From the NCBI GenBank assembly GCA_964396895.1, contig CAYNGJ010000005.1, positions 1 through 64,000 on the forward strand: 64,000 nt of DNA, in the 5' to 3' direction. Below are positions 15,447-24,348 of the stretch, in pieces. Both the position numbers and the translations under genes were made by a program. A model generated the notes under the pieces. It was not told where the DNA came from. It did no database searches and saw only the letters and a list, made by a program, of their open reading frames with translations. The stretch is from UBA2334 sp964396895 (GTDB lineage: Bacteria > Pseudomonadota > Gammaproteobacteria > Burkholderiales > Burkholderiaceae_C). Position 1 is the stretch's first letter. The number at the start of each line of letters is the position of its first letter.

Positions 15447-17473
15447 CAGAACGCAAAGCCCACGGACAGGTGGATGCGAAAGCGCCGGGTGTCCAGGCCA
15501 TAGGCCAGGTCCATCTGCAGCGGGCCTGCCGGGCTGTTGTAGCGCACACCGGCCCCCACACCGACTTTGGCGCGCAGGTGGGACACGCTGTCGGCCACGG
15601 CACCGGCATCGACAAACACGGTGGATTCCCAGGCAGTGGGCTGGCCGCCTTCCAGCAAGGGGCGCTGCCATTCCAGGCTGCCAACGGCCATCACCCGGCC
15701 TGGGCGCACGGAGCCGTCGGACTGGGTCACGCCCAGCTCACGCGGGCCGTAGCCACGCACCGACTGGTCGCCACCGGCCCAGAACCGCTGTGAGTCGGGC
15801 ACGGGGGCGAGCGGCGTGCTCACGATGGCGCCTGCCTCGGCGCGCAGCGACAGGCGACCCAGCTCGGGGGCCGCCCGCGTGGCCGTGCTGGGCAGCAAGG
15901 GGGCAGCCGATGCAGGTCTCAAGCGCGGCACCAACTCCCACAGTCCGTCCAAGGGCAGCAGGCCCTGCCAGCGCAAGCGGGTGCGCAGGTAGGGGTCACG
16001 CTGCTGGCCCAAGGTGGTGCCAATGCCCACCTCGGCGGCCAGACCGTGCCCGCGCGAGGGCAGGGGCATGGCATCGAATGCGGTGCGTGACCACAGGTAA
16101 TTGACGCTGATGGACTGTTGCGCCTGCAAAGGGCCGGCGGCCCGCAGCAGGTCGTTGTCGGTCAAGGCGCGGTCGTACTGGATGAAGTAGCCCCGGTTGA
16201 GCGACTCGCTTTCGTGGGCTTTGCCAAAGCGCACCTGTTGGCTGGTGGTGGTGGACAGGCTGTAGTGCACCCGCTCGGCCTTGATGCCTGCGCTCCACAG
16301 CCAGCCGTGGGGGTCCACGGGGGAGCGCACTTCGGTTTGCAGCAGGCGGTCGTCGCGCTCCAGCTTGAGTTTGGACAGGGCGCGCCAGTCCAGTCCGGGC
16401 ACCCGGTTCCAGACGTGTTCGGCACTCAGGCGGGGTCCGTTGTCGGTGCTGATGCCCACGCCCAGCTGCAAGCGTCCCCGCGTGGCTTCCCGCACCTGCA
16501 CGCGAATGGGGGCTGCCGTGGGGGCGGTGTCAGGGTCCACGTACACAAACACCGAGTCGAAGTAGCCACTCTGGGCCAACCGTTGCTGGGCGCTTTGCAG
16601 GTCCTGCAGTCGGTAGGGGTTGCCCGGCAGGGCGCCAGCGGCGCGCACCAGGTTTTCCACCCACTGGCGTTGGTATCGGGACAGGCCCTCCACCTCGATG
16701 GGGCCCAGCGTGAAGGCCGGGCCGGTGTCAATTTCAACCGCCAGGTTGACCTGGTGGGTTTCGGTGTCCACGTCGGCCAGACTGCCCGCCAGCTGGGCCT
16801 TGGGGAATCCATCCACGGTGAGGGTACGCAGGGCGGCCGCCTTGGCCTCGTCCCAGGCGGCCTGGGTGAATGCCTCACCACTGGCCAGCGCCCATTGCGC
16901 GCGCACACGCTGTTGCATGCCCATTGACTCGGCAGGGGCTTGCGCAAAGGCCACCAGCACATTGCCCACCCGGCTGGCGGGGCCAGGCGTCACGTCCACC
17001 TCCACCGTCCAGGCGGGGGCGGCAGGGGGCCGTGCGTTGGCCGTCGATGGGGTGGCGGGCGTGGGGGCTGGGGAAGCCGCAGGCGGCAGCAGCCGGGTGG
17101 TGATGATCGGGGAAAAGTGGCCTTGGGTCCCCAGCAGCCCGCGCACATCGGCGGGCAACTGGCTGACCAGGCGACGAAGCTCAGGCTCGTCCAGGTCAGG
17201 CAAGGCCTGAAACCGCTGGATGTTGAGGTGGCGCTCCAGCAGTGACTGCAGCGCTGGCGGTGCCTTCACCACCGTGACAAAGCGCAGCGTGGTGCTGTTG
17301 GTGGCGCTGGGGGGAGGGGCTTCGGGGGACGTTTGGGCCAGTGCGACGGCTGTGGGCAGCAGGCTCAGCAGTGCGGACAGCGTCAGGCCCGCCAGGGTGG
17401 GGCGGTGACGGGCACGGACATCCCACGTCGTCCGGAGCGGGGCCGGACGGCGCGGCGAACTCGAAAACAGCAT
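15446..17473 (-). CDS. tamA: Outer membrane protein assembly factor TamA (Omp85 family)
   Basis: A 675-residue outer membrane barrel protein. A signal sequence ends near residue 47 (ALLSLLPTAVALAQ). POTRA-like domains fill roughly 60-330, with a Pro/Ala-rich insertion at about 125-150. The C-terminal 340 residues form a 16-strand barrel with the conserved VRGYG loop motif at 572-576 and end in the aromatic residue typical of Omp85 proteins. Its stop codon shares one base with the tamB start, so the two are coupled. It follows the VWA gene by 21 bases. Confidence 0.92.
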   Translation of the reverse strand: MLFSSSPRRPAPLRTTWDVRARHRPTLAGLTLSALLSLLPTAVALAQTSPEAPPPSATNSTTLRFVTVVKAPPALQSLLERHLNIQRFQALPDLDEPELRRLVSQLPADVRGLLGTQGHFSPIITTRLLPPAASPAPTPATPSTANARPPAAPAWTVEVDVTPGPASRVGNVLVAFAQAPAESMGMQQRVRAQWALASGEAFTQAAWDEAKAAALRTLTVDGFPKAQLAGSLADVDTETHQVNLAVEIDTGPAFTLGPIEVEGLSRYQRQWVENLVRAAGALPGNPYRLQDLQSAQQRLAQSGYFDSVFVYVDPDTAPTAAPIRVQVREATRGRLQLGVGISTDNGPRLSAEHVWNRVPGLDWRALSKLKLERDDRLLQTEVRSPVDPHGWLWSAGIKAERVHYSLSTTTSQQVRFGKAHESESLNRGYFIQYDRALTDNDLLRAAGPLQAQQSISVNYLWSRTAFDAMPLPSRGHGLAAEVGIGTTLGQQRDPYLRTRLRWQGLLPLDGLWELVPRLRPASAAPLLPSTATRAAPELGRLSLRAEAGAIVSTPLAPVPDSQRFWAGGDQSVRGYGPRELGVTQSDGSVRPGRVMAVGSLEWQRPLLEGGQPTAWESTVFVDAGAVADSVSHLRAKVGVGAGVRYNSPAGPLQMDLAYGLDTRRFRIHLSVGFAF

Positions 17474-17494
17474 CTGCAGCGGGCGCCTGTGTAC

Positions 17495-18682
17495 TTATTT
17501 GGAGAGCATGCGCATGGTGTCTTCCAGGCCTTTGAGCGTGAGCGGGTACATGCGCTGGCCCATGATTTGCTGAATCACACTGATGCTCTGGCGGTACTGC
17601 CACATGCCGGGGGGTTCGGGGTTGACCCACGCAAACTTGGGGAAGGCGTGCGTGAGGCGTTGCAGCCATTCTGCCCCGGCTTCTTCGTTGTTGTATTCCA
17701 CGCTGCCGCCGGGTTGCAAGATTTCGTAAGGGCTCATGGTGGCATCCCCCACAAAAATGAGCTTGTAGTCCTTGTTGTACTTGCGAATGATGTCCCAGGT
17801 GGGGAATTTCTCGGCAAAGCGGCGGCGGTTGTTTTTCCACATGAAGTCATAGACGCAGTTGTGGAAGTAATAGAACTCCAGGTGCTTGAACTCGGCCTTT
17901 ACGGCCGAGAACAACTCCTCCACACGGTGAATGTGCTCGTCCATGGTGCCGCCCACGTCCATCAGCAGCAGCACCTTGACGTGGTTGTGGCGCTCGGGCC
18001 GCATCTTGATGTCCAGGTAGCCCGCATTGGCGGCTGTGCCCTGGATGGTGCCGTCCAGGTCCAGCTCGTCTTCCGCGCCGATGCGGGCGAACTTGCGCAG
18101 CCGCCGCAGCGCCACTTTGATGTTGCGCGTGCCCAGTTCTTGTGTGTCGTCGTAGTCGCGGTAGGCGCGCTGGTCCCACACCTTGACGGCGCTTTTGTTG
18201 CCCCCCTTGCCGCCGATGCGTATCCCTTGCGGGTTGCTGCCGCCATGACCAAACGGGCTGGTGCCGCCGGTGCCAATCCATTTGCTGCCACCGGCGTGGC
18301 GCTCTTTCTGTTCTTCCAGCCGCTTTTGGAGCGTTTCCATCAGCTCGTCCCAATCCATTTTGGGTGCGTTGGCCTTTTGCTCATCGCTCAGGATGCGCTC
18401 CAGCTCCTGGCGCAGCCAGTCCGCCGGAATGGGTTTGGTGAAGTCGGCCACCATCTCCACACCCTTGAAGTAGGCGGCAAAGGCGCGGTCGAACTTGTCA
18501 AAGTGCTTTTCGTCCTTCACCAGCGCCGTGCGGCTGAGGTAGTAAAAATCGTCCATGCTGCAGGCATCGGGGTTGGCGGGGCCGACCACATTGGCCTTGA
18601 GCGCCTCCAACAGCGTCAGGTATTCCTTGACAGAGACCGGCAGCTTGGCGTCGCGCAGGGCGTAGAAGAAGGAGATCAGCAT
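17495..18682 (-). CDS. VWA domain-containing (CoxE-like) protein
   Basis: A 395-residue protein of the MoxR-associated VWA family. The N-terminal half is helical (DUF-type region with FYALRDAKLPVSVKEYLTLL). A Gly-rich linker follows at about 130-155. The C-terminal von Willebrand A domain has the MIDAS-like DVGGTMD at 242-248, in which Thr takes the usual Ser position. Such proteins act with a MoxR AAA+ ATPase to load metal ions or mature protein complexes; the partner gene lies two genes upstream. The ribosome binding site AGAGGA, seven bases before the ATG, lies within an interspersed repeat (18681-18736). Confidence 0.85.
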   Translation of the reverse strand: MLISFFYALRDAKLPVSVKEYLTLLEALKANVVGPANPDACSMDDFYYLSRTALVKDEKHFDKFDRAFAAYFKGVEMVADFTKPIPADWLRQELERILSDEQKANAPKMDWDELMETLQKRLEEQKERHAGGSKWIGTGGTSPFGHGGSNPQGIRIGGKGGNKSAVKVWDQRAYRDYDDTQELGTRNIKVALRRLRKFARIGAEDELDLDGTIQGTAANAGYLDIKMRPERHNHVKVLLLMDVGGTMDEHIHRVEELFSAVKAEFKHLEFYYFHNCVYDFMWKNNRRRFAEKFPTWDIIRKYNKDYKLIFVGDATMSPYEILQPGGSVEYNNEEAGAEWLQRLTHAFPKFAWVNPEPPGMWQYRQSISVIQQIMGQRMYPLTLKGLEDTMRMLSK

Positions 18683-18736
18683 ATTTTTGTCCTCTAACGC
18701 TTATATTTATTAGTTTTTCTGCTTCATTAAATAAAG
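18681..18736 (+). repeat. AT-rich interspersed repeat, copy 1
   Basis: First chromosomal copy, forward orientation: TTTTTGTCCTCTAACGCTT core, then TTAGTTTTTCTGCT. It spans from the VWA start codon to the end of the GNAT gene. It encodes the last residues LYLMKQKN of the GNAT protein and, on the minus strand, the Shine-Dalgarno AGAGGA of the VWA gene. Confidence 0.7.
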
Positions 18737-19303
18737 CAACTGCGCCTTCACCTCAGGCCATTCGCCTCGGGTCAGGCTGTACATCACGGTGTCGCGGATG
18801 GTGCCGTCGCGGCGCAGGGCGTGGCCGCGAATCACGCCATCCTTCTTCGCACCCAGGCGCTCGATGGCGCGCTGACTGGCAAAGTTGAAGTTGTCGGTGC
18901 GCCAGCCCACCACGTGGCAGCCCAAGGTTTCAAAGGCATGGGTCAGCAGCAGCAGCTTGGCGGTGGTGTTGACGTGGGTGCGCTGGCAGCGCTTGGCGTA
19001 CCAGGTCCAGCCAATTTCCACGCGCTTCACCGCTGGGACGATGTCGTGGTAGCTGGTGCAGCCCAGCACCTCGCTGGTGGCGGAGTCGGTCACGGCAAAG
19101 GGAAAGCGGTGGCCCGCTTCGCGCATGGTCAGCGCGTCGGCAATGTATTGGCGGGTGTGTTCGGGCTCAGGCACCGAGGTGACGCGCAGCGTCCACAGCT
19201 CGCCATCGGCGGCGACGGCTTGCAGGCCAGCTTCGTCGTCCAGGGTGAGCGGTCGCAGGGTGATGCCGTTGGCGGTGAGGGTGACGGGTTCGACAAAAGC
19301 CAT
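18710..19303 (-). CDS. GNAT-family N-acetyltransferase (RimJ/RimL-like)
   Basis: A 197-residue acetyltransferase. It has the GNAT layout: TLRPLTLDDEAGLQAV at the N-terminus, a beta strand with FPFAVTDSATSEVLGC, the RIEIGW-like VKRVEIGWTWY motif, then the acetyl-CoA part TAKLLLLTHAFETLGCHVVGWRT and the terminal GAKKDGVIRGHALRRDG loop. This pattern matches RimJ/RimL-type enzymes that modify amino groups; the substrate is unknown. ATG 19303 is chosen because the longer frame overlaps moxR. It lies between moxR and the VWA gene with short gaps, an unusual insertion in a MoxR-VWA pair. Its C-terminal eight residues are encoded by the repeat. Confidence 0.82.
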   Translation of the reverse strand: MAFVEPVTLTANGITLRPLTLDDEAGLQAVAADGELWTLRVTSVPEPEHTRQYIADALTMREAGHRFPFAVTDSATSEVLGCTSYHDIVPAVKRVEIGWTWYAKRCQRTHVNTTAKLLLLTHAFETLGCHVVGWRTDNFNFASQRAIERLGAKKDGVIRGHALRRDGTIRDTVMYSLTRGEWPEVKAQLLYLMKQKN

Positions 19304-19326
19304 GGGTGTTCCTGGGGACGTGGGGG

Positions 19327-20169
19327 TCAACGGTTCCTCTGGTTCATGAACACCAGTTTCTCGAACAGCGTGACGTCTTGCTCGTTTTTCAGCAGCGCGC
19401 CCACCAGTGGGGGCACGCTGACCTTCTGGTCGGCGCTTTGCAGTGCGGCCAGCGGGATGTCCTCGGCCATCAATAGCTTGAGCCAATCCAGCAGTTCGCT
19501 GGTGCTGGGCTTCTTCTTCAGGCCGGGCAAGTTGCGGATGTCGAAAAAGGTCTTCATGGCCACGGTCAGCAGCTCGGTTTTCAGGCCGGGGAAGTGCACA
19601 TCCACGATTTGCTGCATCACCGGCGCTTCGGGAAACTTGATGTAGTGGAAGAAGCAGCGGCGCAAGAAGGCGTCGGGCAGTTCTTTTTCGTTGTTGGAGG
19701 TGATGAACACCAACGGGCGCTTTTTGGCCTTCACCAGCTCGCGGGTTTCGTAGCAATAAAACTCCATGCGGTCGAGCTCACGCAACAAATCGTTGGGAAA
19801 CTCGATGTCGGCCTTGTCGATTTCGTCGATCAGCAGGGCCACAGGTTCGTCCGCCGTGAAGGCCTGCCACAGCACGCCTTTGACGATGTAGTTGGTGATG
19901 TCCTTGACCTTTTCGTCGCCCAACTGGCTGTCGCGCAGTCGGCTGACCGCGTCGTATTCGTACAGGCCCTGCTGCGCCTTGGTGGTGGACTTGATGTGCC
20001 ACTGCAGCAGCGGCATGCCCAGCGACTGGGCCACTTCCTCGGCCAGCATGGTCTTTCCGGTGCCGGGTTCGCCCTTGACCAACAGCGGCCGTTTCAGGGT
20101 GATGGCGGCGTTGACCGCCAGCATCAGATCGGCGGTGGCGACGTAGTTTTGGGAGCCCTGAAATTTCAT
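19327..20169 (-). CDS. MoxR-family AAA+ ATPase
   Basis: A 280-residue AAA+ ATPase. Walker A is GEPGTGKT at 33-40, Walker B LLIDEID at about 110-116, sensor-1 FITSNNEKELPDAFLRRC, and an arginine-finger region follows. MoxR ATPases act as chaperones for metal-dependent complexes, usually with a VWA protein encoded nearby, as here. ATG 20169 starts the conserved MKFQGSQNYV; the upstream extension is rejected. AGGA lies about ten bases before. It is the first gene of the minus-strand run to tamB. The intergenic space to cytochrome c4, transcribed divergently, is about 200 bases. Confidence 0.9.
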   Translation of the reverse strand: MKFQGSQNYVATADLMLAVNAAITLKRPLLVKGEPGTGKTMLAEEVAQSLGMPLLQWHIKSTTKAQQGLYEYDAVSRLRDSQLGDEKVKDITNYIVKGVLWQAFTADEPVALLIDEIDKADIEFPNDLLRELDRMEFYCYETRELVKAKKRPLVFITSNNEKELPDAFLRRCFFHYIKFPEAPVMQQIVDVHFPGLKTELLTVAMKTFFDIRNLPGLKKKPSTSELLDWLKLLMAEDIPLAALQSADQKVSVPPLVGALLKNEQDVTLFEKLVFMNQRNR

Positions 20170-20317
20170 GCGTGTGTCCTGAGAAGGGGAGGGTTGCAGT
20201 GAGGCGCGCGGTGGTGGTTCGGCCGGGGCGGCGGTGGCCACAGTCCCGGCTGGCGAGGGGGAAAACCGGGTCCCTCAACCAAGGGAAAACGATGGAAAAA
20301 CCGTTTAACCGAGTCTA

Positions 20318-20323
20318 TATAAT
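20318..20323 (+). promoter_or_regulatory. Promoter -10 of cytochrome c4 gene
   Basis: A perfect TATAAT lies 44 bases before the ATG. A -35 element is weak (TGGAAA at 20293 with a 19-base spacer). Transcription would start near 20330, inside the FNR-type box. Confidence 0.5.
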
Positions 20324-20329
20324 CCGGCG

Positions 20330-20343
20330 TTGATTTTTGTCAA
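20330..20343. promoter_or_regulatory. FNR/CRP-type box before cytochrome c4
   Basis: TTGAT-TTTT-GTCAA matches the FNR/ANR/DNR core TTGAT-N4-ATCAA with one half-site variation. It overlaps the predicted transcription start, so an FNR-like protein would repress the gene when oxygen is low. The mode of action is inferred. Confidence 0.6.
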
Positions 20344-20366
20344 TCAACATTCATTGTGCTTTCAAA

Positions 20367-21041
20367 ATGAAACAACTGCTGCCCATGCCCATTGCCGCCT
20401 TTGTCGCCGGTGCGACCCTTCTTTTTGCATCTGCAAGCGCCACGGCACAGGCCCCAGTGGGTGATGCAAAAGCGGGTGAAGGCAAGGCATCCATGTGCAT
20501 TGGCTGCCACGGCATTGTCGGCTACCAGAACAGTTTCCCCGAAATCCACAAAGTGCCCAAAATTTCGGGCCAATCGGCGGGCTACATCGTGTCTGCCCTG
20601 ACCGCCTACAAAAAAGGGGAGCGCAAGCACCCTTCCATGCGGGGTATTGCCACCTCCCTGTCGGAGCAAGACATGGTTGACTTGGCGGCTTTCTACGCCA
20701 CCCATGCGGGTGATGCCACGGTGGCAGAAGCCCCGTCCAAAGCCGCCCCAGCCGCCGTGGCCGCCCTGATCGAAAAAGGCGCCTGCGCCAGCTGCCACGG
20801 TGCCAACTTCAGCAAACCCATTGACCCCAGCTACCCCAAGCTGGGCGGCCAGCACGCCGACTATCTGTATGTGGCCCTCAAGTCGTACACCGTGCAGGGC
20901 AACCACGTCATCGGCCGTGGCAACCCCATCATGGGCGGTACGGCTCAGCAGTTCAAGCTGTCCGAGTTGAAGCAAATGGCCAACTACCTGGCCACCCTTG
21001 ACGGCGAGCTGAAGGTGGTGCCGCAAAGCCGCTTCCGCTGA
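20367..21041 (+). CDS. Cytochrome c4, diheme
   Basis: Periplasmic diheme electron carrier of 224 residues that passes electrons to terminal oxidases. A signal peptide (residues 1-27, ending ATAQA) is followed by two c-type heme domains. CIGCH at 44-48 and CASCH at 140-144 bind heme, and Met ligands fit in HPSMRGI and NPIMGGT. The ATG at 20367 gives the normal signal-peptide length; the upstream in-frame ATG (20337) would extend it with non-signal residues. Promoter TATAAT and an FNR-type box precede it; a terminator overlaps the stop codon. Confidence 0.92.
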   Translation: MKQLLPMPIAAFVAGATLLFASASATAQAPVGDAKAGEGKASMCIGCHGIVGYQNSFPEIHKVPKISGQSAGYIVSALTAYKKGERKHPSMRGIATSLSEQDMVDLAAFYATHAGDATVAEAPSKAAPAAVAALIEKGACASCHGANFSKPIDPSYPKLGGQHADYLYVALKSYTVQGNHVIGRGNPIMGGTAQQFKLSELKQMANYLATLDGELKVVPQSRFR

Positions 21042-21058
21042 TCCGCAGCGGCTTTTTT
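21035..21058 (+). terminator. Terminator after cytochrome c4
   Basis: CCGCTG and CAGCGG form a 6-bp stem with loop ATCCG, then C and six T. The stem begins inside the last codons of the gene. Confidence 0.8.
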
Positions 21059-21090
21059 GCGCCTGCCGGGTGGCCGTCCACCGCGCCCGG

Positions 21091-23373
21091 TCAGGGGCGG
21101 CCCACAAACACATACAGCCCGCTGCCCATGCGGGGCGCGTGCACCAGGCTGAGGTAGATGGGTCCCAGTGCCGTGTCGGCCCCCACATACAGGCTGTAGC
21201 CGGTTTTCAGCTGTCCCTGGCGGAATTCGGCGGGCGTTTTCCAGGCGTTGCCCGCTTCCATCGTGCCCCCCACAAACAGCGCCCTTGCCATGCCGGGGCT
21301 GAGTGCCAGGCGCTGGTAATAGCCCAGCCGCAGCAGGCCCAGGTAATTGCCCGTCACCTGACCCACCTTGTAGCCGGACAGCTGCTGGAACCCACCCAGC
21401 GAGTGCTCATCGGCGGCGGCGGCGGGCACGTTGCTGGCCCTGGCCACCCGGGCGTGGAGGTTGAGGGTGTGCGGCCCCCAGCTGTACACCTGGGTGCCGT
21501 CCACATCCAACCGCGCAAAAGGGCTGCTCACGCCATCCATGCGGCGTTGACCCGCCTCGACCAGGCCTTTGAGGCGGTAGCCTTGTTGCGGAAAGTTGGC
21601 GTGGTCGAGCTGGTCGGCCACCAGGCTGGCGCGTGCCCCCCGGTCCCACCAGGCTTGCTTGAGGTAGGTGGTTTGGGCGTCGCCACGCACCAGTTCTGGG
21701 TCAATGTTGCGGCGGGCGGCGAACAGGCCCACCCGCACATCGCCCAGCTGGCCGGCGCGGCCCGTGGTCCAGCCGTGGTCCAGCCCCACACGCAGGGTGC
21801 GCCGACCCAGCAGGGCTTGGGCCACGCCGTCGGCGTCGAACAGCTCCACTTTGGTCTTGTGCACGCCCGCGTAGGCCGACACAAACCGGTCCCTGTCGCC
21901 CCCCCAGGGGTGGAAAATTTCGGTGCGCAGGCCGGTGGTGTCGCCGATGGACAGCTGGTTGCGCCACTCGGTGCCGTTGGGCGTCAGCCAGTGGCGGTTG
22001 TGGTTGATGCGCAGGTTGAACGCGCCCTCGCCCTGGAAGTCGGTGCGCAGGTCCAGCCCCACGCGGAAAAAGTTGTGCCCCAGCGGGTTGTCCTGAACCT
22101 GAACCACCAGTCCCTCGGCCAGGGTGCGGCCATCTGGGGCCAGGTGGTAGTCCACCCGGCCATAGTCGCTGCTGGCGCTGAGTTGGCGCAGGTCGGCCTC
22201 CAGCTGGGTGGTGTCCAGGGCTTGCCCTGGCGCGGTGTCCATCTGGCGGACCAGGTAGCGACCCCGGTCGGCATCCACCCCTTCGATGCGCACAAACGCC
22301 AGGGCGGCGGGGGTGGGTTCGCCCACGGGCTGGCGTTGCAACTGCCAGGCGGCGTATTCGGCGGGGCTGACCGAGAACCGGGCCAGCGAGGCCTGCACCG
22401 TCTCGGCGTAACGGGTGCCCAGCAAAGCGATGTCGGCGGCCTGGGCAAAATCGCCCGCCGTGACCTTGCCCAGTGGTGGGGCCAGCAGCAGGTCGTGGCG
22501 GGTCAGGCTGGCCACACTGCGCTGCACGTTTTGCTCGGTCAGGATGTTGATCATCTGCGCACTCACGCCCAGCACGCTGCTGAGCGTTTCGCGGCCCGCC
22601 AGCGGGGTGCCGATGTTGACGGCAATCACCACATCTGCGCCCAGCGCCCGGGCCACGTCCACGGGCAGGTTGTTCACCAGGCCACCGTCACCCAGCAGTC
22701 GGCCATCCACCTCCAGCGGCGAAAACACCCCGGGCACCGACATGCTGGCCCGCAGCGCGGCGGCCAGGTCGCCGTGGGACAGCACCACGGCCTCGCCGGT
22801 TTCCATGTCGGTGGCCAGGGCCCGAAACGGGATGGGCAGCGCGTCAAAGCTGCTCAGGTGGCGGGTGGGCAGGGTGTAGCGGCGCAGCAGCCATTCCAGC
22901 GAACGGGTGGACACAGCCCCGGTGGGGAGCCGGAATTCGCCGTCGCGAAAGCCCAGCTGAAGCACGGGGGAGAACTCGAAGTCTTCTTCCTTCTGCCGCT
23001 GCGACAGGTGCTGGCGGGCCGGCCGGCTGACGAACAGGCCCGCCCAGTCAATGGCCAGCAGCTCGCGTTCCATGGCTTGGGCGTTCATGCCGCTGGCGTA
23101 CAGCCCGCCCACAATGGCCCCCATGGAGGTGCCCACCACCCAGTCCACGGGCACCCGGGCCGCTTCCAGCGCCTTGAGTACGCCCACATGGGCGAAGCCG
23201 CGTGCCCCCCCACCGGACAGCACCAAGGCCACGCGGGGTCGGGAGGGGGATTCGGCCGTCACGCTGGCGGGCGCCAGCGACTGCGCCATGGCTCCCGTGA
23301 CGAGCCAGAGTGAGCAGGTGGCGGCGCACAGGTGCCCCAAGGGCAGGCGGAGCAGGGCAAACAGGGGGCGCAT
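21091..23373 (-). CDS. PlpD-like patatin phospholipase with outer membrane barrel
   Basis: A 760-residue type V autotransporter-like protein. After a signal peptide (to about residue 30), the patatin domain has GGGARG at 54-59, the nucleophile motif GTSMG at 81-85 (S83) and the catalytic D229 in DGG. A POTRA-like segment (about 330-400) follows, and a 16-strand surface-antigen barrel fills the rest, ending SGLYVFVGRP. PlpD of Pseudomonas has the same order and carries phospholipase A activity. It may be surface exposed or periplasmic; that cannot be read from the sequence. ATG 23373 is preferred. It converges on cytochrome c4. Confidence 0.88.
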   Translation of the reverse strand: MRPLFALLRLPLGHLCAATCSLWLVTGAMAQSLAPASVTAESPSRPRVALVLSGGGARGFAHVGVLKALEAARVPVDWVVGTSMGAIVGGLYASGMNAQAMERELLAIDWAGLFVSRPARQHLSQRQKEEDFEFSPVLQLGFRDGEFRLPTGAVSTRSLEWLLRRYTLPTRHLSSFDALPIPFRALATDMETGEAVVLSHGDLAAALRASMSVPGVFSPLEVDGRLLGDGGLVNNLPVDVARALGADVVIAVNIGTPLAGRETLSSVLGVSAQMINILTEQNVQRSVASLTRHDLLLAPPLGKVTAGDFAQAADIALLGTRYAETVQASLARFSVSPAEYAAWQLQRQPVGEPTPAALAFVRIEGVDADRGRYLVRQMDTAPGQALDTTQLEADLRQLSASSDYGRVDYHLAPDGRTLAEGLVVQVQDNPLGHNFFRVGLDLRTDFQGEGAFNLRINHNRHWLTPNGTEWRNQLSIGDTTGLRTEIFHPWGGDRDRFVSAYAGVHKTKVELFDADGVAQALLGRRTLRVGLDHGWTTGRAGQLGDVRVGLFAARRNIDPELVRGDAQTTYLKQAWWDRGARASLVADQLDHANFPQQGYRLKGLVEAGQRRMDGVSSPFARLDVDGTQVYSWGPHTLNLHARVARASNVPAAAADEHSLGGFQQLSGYKVGQVTGNYLGLLRLGYYQRLALSPGMARALFVGGTMEAGNAWKTPAEFRQGQLKTGYSLYVGADTALGPIYLSLVHAPRMGSGLYVFVGRP

Positions 23374-23572
23374 GGGGACAGGTGGGGCAAAGGGGCTGTG
23401 CGGGGACGGGCAGTGAGGCGTTTGGGGTGGTTGTCCCACGGGTGCCAAGCCCGCGCTGGATTGTCGCCTGCCGGTGTGTCGCCCAGGGGGCAGCACTGGA
23501 GAGGCTTTTCCAAAGCCCGGGGTGCTTTCATGGTAGTTTGTTTGGGTTTGCAACCCACCCCGAACCGTGCCC

Positions 23573-24337
23573 ATGACCGATATCCTGATTCACCCAGAAG
23601 CTGGCATCACCACCATCACCTTCAACCGGCTGGACAAAAAGAACTCGCTCACCGCCGCCATGTACGCCACCTTGGCCGACACCCTGGAGGCCGCCGCCAC
23701 CGATGCCGCCACACGGGTGGTGGTGTTCCAAGGGCACGAGACCATTTTCAGCGCGGGCAACGACATCGCCGATTTCCTGAACACGCCGCCCACCGCCGCC
23801 GATGCGCCGGTGTTCCGTTTTCTGCGCGCGCTCAGCACCTTTCCCAAACCCCTGGTGGCCGCGGTGTGCGGCCCGGCAGTGGGCATTGGCACCACCCTGC
23901 TGTTCCATTGCGACCTGGTGTACGCCGGTGACAACGCCGCGTTCTCCCTGCCGTTTGTCAACCTGGGGCTGTGCCCCGAGGCCGCGTCCAGCCTGCTGGC
24001 CACCCAGATGCTGGGCCACCACCGCGCCGCAGAGGCGCTGATGCTGGGCGAACCCTTCATGGCCGAGGCCGCACTGGAAGTGGGCCTGGTCAACCGTGTG
24101 GTGCCCCCCACCGAAGTCAACAGCTTGGCCCAGACCGTGGCGCGCAAGCTCGCGGCCAAACCCATGGCCAGCCTGGTGGAAACCAAGCGGCTGATGAAAA
24201 AACCCCAGGCCGCCCTGGTGCAGGCGCAAATGGCAGAGGAGGGTGCGAGCTTTGGCCGCATGCTGCGTGAGCCCGCTGCGCGAGAGGCGTTTGGCGCCTT
24301 CATGGAAAAGCGCAAGCCCGACTTTTCCCAACTCTGA
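23573..24337 (+). CDS. Enoyl-CoA hydratase/isomerase family protein
   Basis: A 254-residue crotonase. The oxyanion-hole segment ETIFSAGNDIADF (about residues 60-72) and the catalytic-region pattern GPAVGIGTTLLFHCDLVYA (about 101-119) are present. The glutamates typical of true hydratases are not in the usual places, and PEAASSLL near 140 fits enoyl-CoA isomerase/hydratase-related families. The substrate is not fixed. ATG 23573 starts a standard N-terminus. It lies 11 bases before a thioesterase gene, suggesting a two-gene acyl-CoA unit. Confidence 0.85.
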   Translation: MTDILIHPEAGITTITFNRLDKKNSLTAAMYATLADTLEAAATDAATRVVVFQGHETIFSAGNDIADFLNTPPTAADAPVFRFLRALSTFPKPLVAAVCGPAVGIGTTLLFHCDLVYAGDNAAFSLPFVNLGLCPEAASSLLATQMLGHHRAAEALMLGEPFMAEAALEVGLVNRVVPPTEVNSLAQTVARKLAAKPMASLVETKRLMKKPQAALVQAQMAEEGASFGRMLREPAAREAFGAFMEKRKPDFSQL

Positions 24338-24348
24338 GGCCCGCACCC

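Noticed and set aside
21070..23313. Long plus-strand ORF opposite the patatin gene
   Set aside because: It mirrors the codons of the patatin-barrel protein and is rich in Gly, Gln, His and Ala without any motif.
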